64,000 nt of DNA, from positions 558,001 through 622,000 of the forward strand of contig NZ_JAUSYG010000001.1 in NCBI RefSeq assembly GCF_030816725.1, written 5' to 3'. Source of the DNA: Pseudarthrobacter defluvii (GTDB lineage: Bacteria > Actinomycetota > Actinomycetes > Actinomycetales > Micrococcaceae). A program made the position numbers and the translations under genes. Below the pieces are notes generated by a model. It saw nothing but the letters and a program-made list of their open reading frames with translations. It searched no databases and was not told the origin of the DNA. Below, in pieces: positions 33,850 to 41,709 of the stretch (positions within the stretch are counted from its first letter, which is position 1; each line of letters opens with the position of its first letter).

Positions 33850-34194
33850 ATGAGGGTGTGCTTCCGTTCCTCGGTCCAGCCGGCGCTGATCGACGAATAC
33901 CGGCGGCGCCATGCCGCGGTATGGCCGGAGATGCTGCAGGCCCTCAAGGACGCGGGCTGGCACAACTACTCCCTGTTCCTCGGGGAGGACGGGCTCCTGG
34001 TGGGCTACGTGGAGTGCGACGACTTCGACGCCGTCCGCGCCCGCATGGCCTTGACAGACGTGAACGCCCGCTGGCAAGCCGAAATGGCAACGCTCTTCGA
34101 AGATTCCGGGCAGGCGCCCGACGCAGGGTTCCAGGTCCTCGAGGAAGTCTTCAACCTCGACAGCCAGTTGGCCCACCAGCCTTCCGCAGGTTGA
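33850..34194 (+). CDS. rhaM: L-rhamnose mutarotase
   Basis: A 114-residue protein, slightly longer than the usual 104. It interconverts alpha and beta anomers of L-rhamnose. The family pattern is visible: MRVCFRSSVQPALIDEYRRRHAAVWPEM, WHNYSLFLGEDGLLVGYVEC and MALTDVNARWQAEM. GAGGAG lies just upstream of ATG 33850. It is the first gene of the rhamnose operon, ahead of rhaI, rhaEW and rhaB, and is the first step after uptake or after release by the GH78 enzyme. Confidence 0.93.
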   Translation: MRVCFRSSVQPALIDEYRRRHAAVWPEMLQALKDAGWHNYSLFLGEDGLLVGYVECDDFDAVRARMALTDVNARWQAEMATLFEDSGQAPDAGFQVLEEVFNLDSQLAHQPSAG

Positions 34195-34286
34195 CCAGCC
34201 GGCAAACCCAAACCAGCACGGCTCCAGCAGCGGGGCACCATCCACAAATGCATCAGATCGACGCTCAAACACCGGAAAGAACCATC

Positions 34287-35453
34287 ATGAATGACGTAGC
34301 AACGGCGCTGGGCAGGCTCGGAGAGCTTGCCATCGAGGTCCCTTCGTGGGCCTATGGAAATTCAGGCACGCGGTTCAAGGTGTTCGGCACCCCCGGCACG
34401 CCGCGGACCGTCCAGGAGAAGCTGGCGGACGCCGCCAAGGTCCACGAGCTGACCGGCCTGGCCCCCACCGTGGCCCTGCACATTCCGTGGGACAAGGTGG
34501 ACGACTACAGCGCCCTGAAGGAGTACGCGGCCGGCCTGGGCGTGGGCCTGGGAACCATCAACTCCAACACCTTCCAGGATGACGAGTACAAGTTGGGCTC
34601 CCTGACCTCCTCCAACGAGGCCGTCCGGCGCCGCGCCGTGGACCATCACCTGGAGTGCATCCAGATCATGAACGCCACCGGTTCGCAGGACCTGAAGATC
34701 TGGCTGGCGGACGGCACCAACTACCCGGGCCAGGACGACATGCGCGGCCGGCAGGACCGCCTGGCTGAGTCCCTGCAGGAGATCTATGCCGCCCTGGGCG
34801 ATGAGCAGCGCCTGGTGCTCGAGTACAAGTTCTTCGAACCGGCTTTTTACCACACGGACGTTCCGGACTGGGGCACCTCCTACGCCCAGACCCTGGCCCT
34901 GGGGGAGAAGGCGTTCGTTTGCCTGGACACCGGCCACCATGCCCCGGGCACCAACATCGAGTTCATCGTGATGCAGCTGCTGCGCCTGGGCAAGCTGGGG
35001 TCCTTTGACTTCAACTCCCGCTTCTACGCCGACGACGACCTCATTGTGGGTGCCGCAGATCCGTTCCAGCTCTTCCGCATCATGCATGAGGTGATCCGGG
35101 GCGGCGGCTACGGCAAGGAGTCGGGCGTTGCCCTCATGCTGGACCAGTGCCACAACCTGGAAGAGAAGATCCCGGGCCAGATCCGGTCCGTCCTGAACGT
35201 CCAGGAAATGACCGCGCGTGCGCTGCTGGTGGACACCGCCGCCCTGGACGAGGCGCAGCGTGCCGGGGATGTCCTGGCAGCCAATGCCATCTTCAACGAT
35301 GCCTTCTACACCGACGTCCGGCCGGCCCTTGCCGAATGGCGTGAATCCCGTGGCCTGCCCGCGGACCCGATCGCTGCCTACAAGGCCAGCGGCTACCAGA
35401 AACAGATCAACGAGGACCGCGTGGGCGGCCAGCAAGCCGGATGGGGCGCCTAA
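34287..35453 (+). CDS. rhaI: L-rhamnose isomerase (Pseudomonas stutzeri RhaI type)
   Basis: A 388-residue TIM-barrel isomerase converting L-rhamnose to L-rhamnulose. It belongs to the bacterial RhaI type, not the E. coli RhaA type: WAYGNSGTRFKVFGTPGTPRTVQEK, LVLEYKFFEPAFYHTD (metal Glu), VCLDTGHHAPGTN (Asp/His), SFDFNSRFYADDDLIVG (Asp). ATG 34287 follows GGAAAGA; the open frame upstream overlaps rhaM and is not coding. Six bases separate its stop from rhaEW. Confidence 0.92.
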   Translation: MNDVATALGRLGELAIEVPSWAYGNSGTRFKVFGTPGTPRTVQEKLADAAKVHELTGLAPTVALHIPWDKVDDYSALKEYAAGLGVGLGTINSNTFQDDEYKLGSLTSSNEAVRRRAVDHHLECIQIMNATGSQDLKIWLADGTNYPGQDDMRGRQDRLAESLQEIYAALGDEQRLVLEYKFFEPAFYHTDVPDWGTSYAQTLALGEKAFVCLDTGHHAPGTNIEFIVMQLLRLGKLGSFDFNSRFYADDDLIVGAADPFQLFRIMHEVIRGGGYGKESGVALMLDQCHNLEEKIPGQIRSVLNVQEMTARALLVDTAALDEAQRAGDVLAANAIFNDAFYTDVRPALAEWRESRGLPADPIAAYKASGYQKQINEDRVGGQQAGWGA

Positions 35454-35459
35454 CCAGCC

Positions 35460-37499
35460 ATGAGTAACAACAAAACTGTTGAAGACCTGATCGCCCGTTC
35501 CAACCGCTTGGGCGCGGATAAGCGGAACACCAACTTTGCCGGCGGCAACACTTCCGCCAAGGGCGCCGAAAAGGATCCGGTGACCGGCGAGGACGTCCAG
35601 CTGCTCTGGGTCAAGGGCTCCGGCGGAGACCTGGGTACCCTTAAGGCCCAGAACCTCGCTGTCCTGCGCCTGGACCGGCTGAACGCGCTGAAGAACGTCT
35701 ACCCCGGCGTGGAGCGCGAAGACGAGATGGTGGCCGCGTTCGATTACTGCCTGCACGGCAAGGGCGGGGCAGCCCCGTCCATCGATACCGCCATGCACGG
35801 CCTGGTGGACGCCCCCCACGTGGACCACCTGCACCCGGACTCCGGCATCGCCATTGCGACGGCGGTGGATGGTGAGGCGTTGACCACCAAGATCTTCGGC
35901 AACAAGGTGGTGTGGGTTCCCTGGCGCCGCCCCGGGTTCCAGCTGGGCCTGGACATCGCCGCCATCAAGGAGGCGAACCCGCAGGCAGTCGGCACCATCC
36001 TGGGCGGGCACGGCATCACCGCCTGGGGCGCCACCAGCGAAGAAGCGGAAGCCAATTCGCTGTGGATCATTGAGCAGGCCGAAAAGTACATCAGGGATAA
36101 CGGCAGGGCCGAACCCTTCGGCGCCAAGCTCGCCGGGTACGGGGCGCTGCCGGAGGCGGAACGGCGTGCCAAGGCCGCCGCCCTGGCACCGGTGATCCGC
36201 GGCCTTGCCTCCACGGACAAGCCGGTCCTGGGGCACTTCAGCGATGACGCCGTCGTCCTTGACTTCCTTGAAGCAGCCGAACACCCGCGGCTGGGCGCCC
36301 TGGGCACCTCCTGCCCCGACCACTTCCTGCGCACCAAGGTCAAGCCGCTGATTCTGGACCTGCCGGCCGATGCCTCCATCGAGGATTCCATCGCGCGGCT
36401 GCACGAGCTGCACGCCGACTACCGCGGGGACTACCAGGCCTACTACGACCGCCACGCGGACGCTGATTCCCCTGCGCTGCGCGGCGCGGACCCGGCCATC
36501 GTGCTGGTCCCCGGCGTGGGCATGTTCTCCTTCGGGGCGAACAAGCAGACCGCCCGGGTGGCCGGGGAGTTCTATCTCAACGCCATCAACGTGATGCGCG
36601 GCGCGGAGGCCATCTCCACCTACGCCCCCATCGAGGAATCCGAGAAGTTCCGGATCGAATACTGGGCGCTGGAGGAAGCCAAGCTGGCCCGGATGCCCAA
36701 GCCGAAGTCCCACGCCACCCGGATCGCGCTGGTGACCGGCGCGGCGTCAGGGATCGGCAAGGCCATCGCCACGCGTTTGGCGTCCGACGGCGCGTGCGTC
36801 GTCATTGCCGACCTGAACCTGGAAAACGCACAAAAGGTCGCCGAGGAATTGGGCGGTGCCGACGTCGCCATCGGCGTCCAGGCAGACGTCACCGACGAGG
36901 CACAGGTGGCCGCGGCCATCGACGCCGCGGTGCTGGCGTTCGGCGGTGTTGACCTGGTGGTCAACAACGCCGGCCTTTCCATCTCCAAGCCGCTGCTGGA
37001 GACCACGGAAAAGGACTGGGACCTGCAGCACAACGTCATGGCCAAGGGCTCGTTCCTGGTGGCAAAGGCCGCGGCGAAGGTGATGATCGCGCAGGGTATG
37101 GGCGGGGACATCATCTACATCTCCTCCAAGAACTCCGTGTTCGCCGGCCCCAACAACATCGCCTACTCCGCCACCAAAGCAGACCAGGCCCACCAGGTCC
37201 GGCTGCTCGCGGCCGAACTGGGAGAGCACGGCATCCGCGTCAACGGCATCAACCCCGACGGCGTGGTCCGCGGCTCCGGGATCTTCGCCGGCGGCTGGGG
37301 GGCCAAGCGCGCCGCGGTCTACGGCGTGGACGAGGAAAAGCTGGGCGAGTACTACGCCCAGCGGACCCTGCTCAAGCGAGAAGTCCTGCCCGAGCACGTG
37401 GCCAACGCCGCCGCCGTCCTCACCAGCAACGAACTGTCCCACACCACCGGCCTGCACATCCCCGTGGACGCCGGAGTGGCCGCAGCCTTCCTCCGATGA
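35460..37499 (+). CDS. rhaEW: Bifunctional L-rhamnulose-1-phosphate aldolase/L-lactaldehyde dehydrogenase
   Basis: A 679-residue two-domain enzyme. The N-terminal class II aldolase/adducin domain (to about residue 400) has FAGGNTSAKG and metal-binding DHLHPDSG (His123, His125). The C-terminal short-chain dehydrogenase starts at IALVTGAASGIGKAIA near residue 422, with NNAG and the catalytic YSATK motif. This is the RhaEW type: it splits rhamnulose-1-phosphate to dihydroxyacetone phosphate and L-lactaldehyde and oxidises the latter. Its stop overlaps rhaB by ATGA. Confidence 0.92.
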   Translation: MSNNKTVEDLIARSNRLGADKRNTNFAGGNTSAKGAEKDPVTGEDVQLLWVKGSGGDLGTLKAQNLAVLRLDRLNALKNVYPGVEREDEMVAAFDYCLHGKGGAAPSIDTAMHGLVDAPHVDHLHPDSGIAIATAVDGEALTTKIFGNKVVWVPWRRPGFQLGLDIAAIKEANPQAVGTILGGHGITAWGATSEEAEANSLWIIEQAEKYIRDNGRAEPFGAKLAGYGALPEAERRAKAAALAPVIRGLASTDKPVLGHFSDDAVVLDFLEAAEHPRLGALGTSCPDHFLRTKVKPLILDLPADASIEDSIARLHELHADYRGDYQAYYDRHADADSPALRGADPAIVLVPGVGMFSFGANKQTARVAGEFYLNAINVMRGAEAISTYAPIEESEKFRIEYWALEEAKLARMPKPKSHATRIALVTGAASGIGKAIATRLASDGACVVIADLNLENAQKVAEELGGADVAIGVQADVTDEAQVAAAIDAAVLAFGGVDLVVNNAGLSISKPLLETTEKDWDLQHNVMAKGSFLVAKAAAKVMIAQGMGGDIIYISSKNSVFAGPNNIAYSATKADQAHQVRLLAAELGEHGIRVNGINPDGVVRGSGIFAGGWGAKRAAVYGVDEEKLGEYYAQRTLLKREVLPEHVANAAAVLTSNELSHTTGLHIPVDAGVAAAFLR

Positions 37500-39004
37500 G
37501 TACGCTCGTTCCCCGGGCACAGCCAGGTGTCGACGGCAGTGTGTTCGCCGGCAGTGTGTTCGCCGCCGTCGACATCGGCGCCTCCTCCGGCCGGGTCATG
37601 CTCGGCCGTGTTTCCCCTGAAGGGGTGTCGCTGGAGACTGTCCACCGTTTCCCCAATGGTGTGGTGGAGATCGACGGCGGCCTCCGCTGGGACTTCGACG
37701 CGCTCTTGACGGAGGTGCTGGAGGGCCTGCGGGCGGCCGCCACGGTCGCAGCGGTGCAGGGTGAAACCATCGCCGGCATCGGCATCGACACCTGGGCGGT
37801 GGACTACGGACTGGTGGACCGTGCCGGGAAGCTGGTGGCCCAGCCCTACAGCTACCGCGACGACCGCAGCCGGGCTGCGGTGGCACCCGTGCACCGGAAG
37901 CTGGACCCCGCACGCCTGTACCAGACCACGGGCCTGCAGTTCCTGCAGTTCAACACCATCTACCAACTGGCCGCGGAACGGGACCTGGACGGGCTGCAGG
38001 CGTTGCTCATCCCGGACCTGATCGCCTTCCTGCTCACGGGGGTCCGCCGGACCGAGGCCACGAACGCCTCGACCACCGGGCTGTTCGACGCCGTGGCGGG
38101 GGAGTGGGCCACCGAGTTCTTTTCGGCACTGGGCCTCCGGAAGGACCTGTTCCCTCAGCTGATCCAGCCAGGCGAAGCCTACGGGCAACTCCTGCCGGAC
38201 ATCGCCGCCCAAGTGGGGCTGCCGACGGACACGAAGGTCGTGGCCGTCGGCTCGCACGACACCGCTTCCGCCGTCGCAGCCGTCCCCGCGACAGCGGACA
38301 ACGACGGGGAGAACTTCGCGTACATCTCCTCCGGCACGTGGTCCCTGGTGGGTCTGGAACTGAAGCATCCGGTCCTCACCGAGGCCAGCCGCGAAGCCAA
38401 CTTCACCAACGAACGCGGCGTGGACGGCACCATCCGCTACCTGCGGAATGTGGGCGGACTGTGGCTGCTGAGTGAATGCCAGCGGACCTGGGCGGGCGAA
38501 GGGTTCCAGCCGGACCTGGCCGCCCTGCTGACCGCCGCCGCGGCCCTTCCCGCCGGTGGACCGCAGATCAACGCCGATGACCCGTACTTCATCGCCCCGG
38601 ACAACATGCCCGAACGTATCCGCGCCGGGGTCCGCCATACCGGTGACGTCCTTGCCAATGATCCCGCCGCCATCACCCGCTGCATCATGGACAGCCTCGC
38701 AGCCGGCTACGCCAGGACCATCACCGCGGCGGAACGCCTGGCCGGCCGCCCGGTGGACGTGGTGCACGTGGTTGGCGGCGGGTCGCAAAACACGCTGCTC
38801 TGCCAGCTCACAGCCGACGCCGTTGGCCGCCCCGTCATCGCCGGCCCCGTCGAAGCCACCGCGCTGGGCAACGTGCTCATCCAGGCACGCGCCGCGGGAG
38901 CCGCAGCAGGCGGGCTGCCGCAGCTGCGGGAAATCGTCGCCGCCGGGACGAACCTTCGCCGCTACGAACCACTCATCAGCGTGCGCCACGGATCCGTGCA
39001 GTAA
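37496..39004 (+). CDS. rhaB: L-rhamnulokinase
   Basis: A 502-residue FGGY-family sugar kinase phosphorylating L-rhamnulose. Visible features are phosphate-1 FAAVDIGASSGRVMLG, substrate region DTWAVDYGLVD, YISSGTWSLVGLE and adenosine motif VVGGGSQNTLLCQLTADAVGRPV. Compared with typical kinases the N-terminus is extended by about 20 residues, including a perfect duplication GSVFAGSVFA encoded by a 15-bp tandem repeat at 37535-37564. It overlaps rhaEW by four bases. Gene order after the enzyme that uses its product is normal for this operon type. Confidence 0.92.
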   Translation: MSTLVPRAQPGVDGSVFAGSVFAAVDIGASSGRVMLGRVSPEGVSLETVHRFPNGVVEIDGGLRWDFDALLTEVLEGLRAAATVAAVQGETIAGIGIDTWAVDYGLVDRAGKLVAQPYSYRDDRSRAAVAPVHRKLDPARLYQTTGLQFLQFNTIYQLAAERDLDGLQALLIPDLIAFLLTGVRRTEATNASTTGLFDAVAGEWATEFFSALGLRKDLFPQLIQPGEAYGQLLPDIAAQVGLPTDTKVVAVGSHDTASAVAAVPATADNDGENFAYISSGTWSLVGLELKHPVLTEASREANFTNERGVDGTIRYLRNVGGLWLLSECQRTWAGEGFQPDLAALLTAAAALPAGGPQINADDPYFIAPDNMPERIRAGVRHTGDVLANDPAAITRCIMDSLAAGYARTITAAERLAGRPVDVVHVVGGGSQNTLLCQLTADAVGRPVIAGPVEATALGNVLIQARAAGAAAGGLPQLREIVAAGTNLRRYEPLISVRHGSVQ

Positions 39005-39081
39005 CAGGGGACCCATGCAGTAGAAATGGAAGAACCCGCTCGCGAGCCCGCCAAACAAACCGAAAACAGAACAGGACAACG

Positions 39082-40101
39082 ATGCCCCTTTTCGACCTTC
39101 CCCTGGCACAGCTGCGCGGCTACACTTCCGAGGTCACGCCCCCGGAAGACCTAGGGGCATTCTGGGACGCGACCCTGGACGAAGCCCGCGCCTTTCCACT
39201 CAACGCGGCCTTCGAGCCGATTGAGAACTACCTCACGGTCATCGATACCTTCGACGTCACCTTCTCCGGCTTTGGCGGTGCACCGGTCAAAGGCTGGCTG
39301 CACCTGCCGGCCAACCGGGAGGCGGGTTGCCAGCTACCGGTGGTGGTGAGCTACGTCGGCTATTCCGGCGGCCGCGGCCTGGTCAACCAGGACACGCGCT
39401 GGGCGCAGGCCGGGTACGCCCACTTCATCATGGACACCCGCGGCCAGGGGTACGGCGGCACGCTGGGGCACACCGCGGACCCGCACCCGTCGGCCGGGGA
39501 TGTGGCGCACGCGGGACTGATGACCCGGGGCATCTCGAGCCGGGAAGACTACTACTACCGGCGCGTCTACGTGGACGCCTTCCGGGCCGTGGAAGCTGCG
39601 CAGGCCCATCCCGCCGTCGATCCTGCAAAGGTGGTGCTGGCAGGAGTCAGCCAGGGCGGCGGCCTGGTGGTGGCCACGGCGGGGCTCACCGCCGGACGGC
39701 TCGACGGCGTCATCGCCGCGCTGCCCGACGTCCCGTTCCTCCAGGACTTCCCCCGCGCCATCGACATCACCCCGCGCGGGCCGTACCCGGAAATAGCCCA
39801 GTTCCTGGCCCGGCACCGTGAGCGGTACGACGACGCCCTTGCCGTCCTCAACTATTTCGACGGCGTCAACCTGGCGCGCTACGCCACGGCGCCGGCCCTC
39901 TATTCCGCCGCCCAGATGGACGACATCTGCCCGCCGTCCACCGTCTTCGCCAGCTTCAACGCCTACGGCGCGGGAACGACCGCCGCCTCCGCCACCGGTG
40001 CTGCCAAGGAAATTGAGGTGTACCGGTTCAACAACCACGAGGGCGGCCAGGAACACCACTGGATCCGGCAGCTGGTGTTTCTGCGGAAAATTCTGGGGTA
40101 A
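39082..40101 (+). CDS. Acetylxylan esterase/cephalosporin-C deacetylase family (CE7)
   Basis: A 339-residue CE7 alpha/beta hydrolase of normal length. The start FDLPLAQLRGYTSEVTPPEDLGAFWDATLDEAR, the RGQGYGG loop, the nucleophile elbow GVSQGGG, Asp in QMDDICPP and His in NNHEGG are all diagnostic. No signal peptide, so it removes acetyl groups from imported oligosaccharides. It lies 77 bases after rhaB and is followed by a large palindrome and a GPH symporter. It is the third esterase type in the island, with those at 7063 and 29965. Confidence 0.9.
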   Translation: MPLFDLPLAQLRGYTSEVTPPEDLGAFWDATLDEARAFPLNAAFEPIENYLTVIDTFDVTFSGFGGAPVKGWLHLPANREAGCQLPVVVSYVGYSGGRGLVNQDTRWAQAGYAHFIMDTRGQGYGGTLGHTADPHPSAGDVAHAGLMTRGISSREDYYYRRVYVDAFRAVEAAQAHPAVDPAKVVLAGVSQGGGLVVATAGLTAGRLDGVIAALPDVPFLQDFPRAIDITPRGPYPEIAQFLARHRERYDDALAVLNYFDGVNLARYATAPALYSAAQMDDICPPSTVFASFNAYGAGTTAASATGAAKEIEVYRFNNHEGGQEHHWIRQLVFLRKILG

Positions 40102-40106
40102 ATTGC

Positions 40107-40140
40107 CTCCTGGGTGAGAAAGCGGTTTCTCACCCAGGAG
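40107..40140. promoter_or_regulatory. Perfect 15-bp palindrome containing a LacI-like core and the symporter ribosome site
   Basis: The arms CTCCTGGGTGAGAAA (40107-40121) and TTTCTCACCCAGGAG (40126-40140) are exact inverse copies around GCGG. The centre GAGAAAGCGGTTTCTC resembles the GAAAGCGCTTTC operators. The right arm ends in AGGAG, eight bases before ATG 40149, so in RNA the ribosome site would be paired in the stem. It could be an operator, a translation switch or, less likely, a terminator (no T-run). Confidence 0.7.
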
Positions 40141-40148
40141 ACGGAGAC

Positions 40149-41474
40149 ATGAAGTCACTGAACAGGGCCGCGGTTGTGGGCTACGGGGCTGGCGATGCGG
40201 CCAACAGCATGATCATCAGCACCGCCAACATGTTCCTGCTGGTCTACTACACGGATGTTGCCGGAATCGGCGCGGCGGCCGCCGGAACCCTGTTGGTGGT
40301 GGCGCGGGTGTTCAACGCCTTCACGGACATCGCCGCAGGCAGGATCGTTGACCGGTTCCACAGTCCCCGGTGGGGCAAATTCCGCCCCTTCCTGCTCTTC
40401 GGCTTCGTTCCGCTGGTGCTTGCCGTTGCCGTGTTCCACGTGCCCGACGTCGAACCATCCCTGAAACTCCTCTACGCCTACTGCACCTACTTCCTGGTCT
40501 GCCTTGCCTACAGCCTGGTGAATGTCCCGTACGGCTGCCTGGTGGGCGCCATGACGCAGGACCCCCGTGAAAGGGCCAGGCTGGCCGGCGCGCGGACCAT
40601 CGGAGGACTGTCCGTGGGGGCGACGCTGGGGTTTTTCGTGGCACCGCTCCTGGGCAGGGGCGGGGACGTCCAGCAGATCTTCACGGTGGTGACCCTCGTT
40701 TTCGCGGTCCTCGGTTCCGGGCTCTACGTGTTCACCGGGATCGCCTGCCGCGAAAAGGTGCCCGGCAGCGTTCCCAGGATTACCTGGCGCCAGACCATGG
40801 AGGCGCTCCGTGTGAATTCGCCGCTGCTGGTCCTGTGCCTCAGCTCCGTGCTGCTGGTAACGGGAAACTCCGCCACGGTGGCAGCACAGTTCTACTACCT
40901 GCGGGATGTCCTGTCCCGCCTGGACCTCTTTCCCCTGATGGCGGGAACACAGGTGGTGATCACCCTGGCCCTCGCCGTCCTGATGCCCCGCCCCGTGGCC
41001 AGGTGGGGCAAGAAAGCAGTGTTCACCATCGGTTGCCTGCTCGGCGGGGGAGGCGGCCTGGTGGTCTTTCTCGCTCCGGCCGAAACCCCCTGGCTGGCCG
41101 TGGCCGGGATGGTCCTGGCGCAGCTTTCGGCCGCAACGGTAAGCATCCTCACCTGGGCGCTGATCGCGGACACCGTGGAGTACGGCGAGTGGAAGACCGG
41201 CGTCCGGGTCCAGGGCATCAACTACGCCCTCCTGGCCGCCACCCGGAAACTGGGCATGGGCTTCGGTGGCGGGCTGGTGGCGTTCGCATTGGCGTGGGGT
41301 GGTTACTCCTCGTCCGTCCAGGAGCAGGGCGCTCCGGCGCTCACGGCCATCCGCGCTGCCGCCGGGCTGCTGCCCGCCGCCCTGGTGCTGGCCGCCGTCG
41401 TGATCCTGTACTGGTACCGCCTCACCGACCAAAAGCATGCCGAGCTGGTGGCCGGCCTCCAAAAATCCCGGTGA
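40149..41474 (+). CDS. GPH-family sugar/cation symporter
   Basis: A 441-residue transporter with about 12 helices of the glycoside-pentoside-hexuronide family. The signature near the N-terminus is YGAGDAANSMIISTANMFLLVYYTDVAGI, with GRIVDRFHSPRWGKFRPFLLFG in the first loop and ADTVEYGEWKTGVRVQGINYA later, all as in UidB/XynB/MelB-like proteins. It would import a sugar or short oligosaccharide with protons or sodium. It is the last gene of the sugar island and probably serves the esterase and rha operon products. Substrate not determinable. Confidence 0.88.
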   Translation: MKSLNRAAVVGYGAGDAANSMIISTANMFLLVYYTDVAGIGAAAAGTLLVVARVFNAFTDIAAGRIVDRFHSPRWGKFRPFLLFGFVPLVLAVAVFHVPDVEPSLKLLYAYCTYFLVCLAYSLVNVPYGCLVGAMTQDPRERARLAGARTIGGLSVGATLGFFVAPLLGRGGDVQQIFTVVTLVFAVLGSGLYVFTGIACREKVPGSVPRITWRQTMEALRVNSPLLVLCLSSVLLVTGNSATVAAQFYYLRDVLSRLDLFPLMAGTQVVITLALAVLMPRPVARWGKKAVFTIGCLLGGGGGLVVFLAPAETPWLAVAGMVLAQLSAATVSILTWALIADTVEYGEWKTGVRVQGINYALLAATRKLGMGFGGGLVAFALAWGGYSSSVQEQGAPALTAIRAAAGLLPAALVLAAVVILYWYRLTDQKHAELVAGLQKSR

Positions 41475-41496
41475 CCGGAATGTGACGCAGCTGATT

Positions 41497-41525
41497 TTGC
41501 GGCACCGGCGGCCTGGGCTTATGGT
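41497..41525 (+). promoter_or_regulatory. Promoter of the DAHP synthase leader
   Basis: TTGCGG (41497-41502), a 17-base spacer and TATGGT (41520-41525). The expected transcript start is at or near 41532, the A of the leader ATG, so the leader may be translated from a leaderless mRNA. Confidence 0.55.
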
Positions 41526-41531
41526 CTTGGC

Positions 41532-41591
41532 ATGACTAACCGTTGGTATGCGTATTTTTCGTTGGCTCTGGAGGGGCCCGCGTCTAACTGA
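41532..41591 (+). CDS. Aromatic-rich leader peptide of DAHP synthase
   Basis: A 19-codon ORF encodes MTNRWYAYFSLALEGPASN and stops at TGA 41589-41591. Within five codons it has Trp, Tyr, Tyr and Phe (residues 5, 6, 8, 9), the three end products of the pathway that starts with DAHP synthase, whose gene begins 118 bases downstream. Inverted repeats follow, as in ribosome-mediated attenuators. The pattern is strong but expression has not been shown. Confidence 0.8.
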   Translation: MTNRWYAYFSLALEGPASN

Positions 41592-41652
41592 CACGCAACC
41601 AGCATTCCTTCAGAGCCAACAGGGCAGAGATTATTCTCTGCCCTTCGCCGTT
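41561..41652 (+). promoter_or_regulatory. Attenuator hairpins upstream of DAHP synthase
   Basis: Stem 1 pairs GTTGGCTCTG (41561-41570, inside the leader ORF) with CAGAGCCAAC (41611-41620). Stem 2 pairs AGGGCAGAGA (41621-41630) with TCTCTGCCCT (41635-41644), loop TTAT, then TCGCCGTTTC. CTCTG and CAGAG segments are present in both stems, so alternative pairings are possible. A ribosome stalled at Trp/Tyr/Phe codons or at the stop would change which stem forms. Confidence 0.7.
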
Positions 41653-41709
41653 TCTCCGGCGGGTTCTGAAATCCGGGCCCGCTTCCCATCTGGAACAGGA
41701 CCCCCGAAC

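Noticed and set aside
34362..36713. 783-codon minus-strand open frame opposite rhaI/rhaEW
   Set aside because: No motif and low-complexity hydrophobic composition; both real genes on the plus strand are certain.
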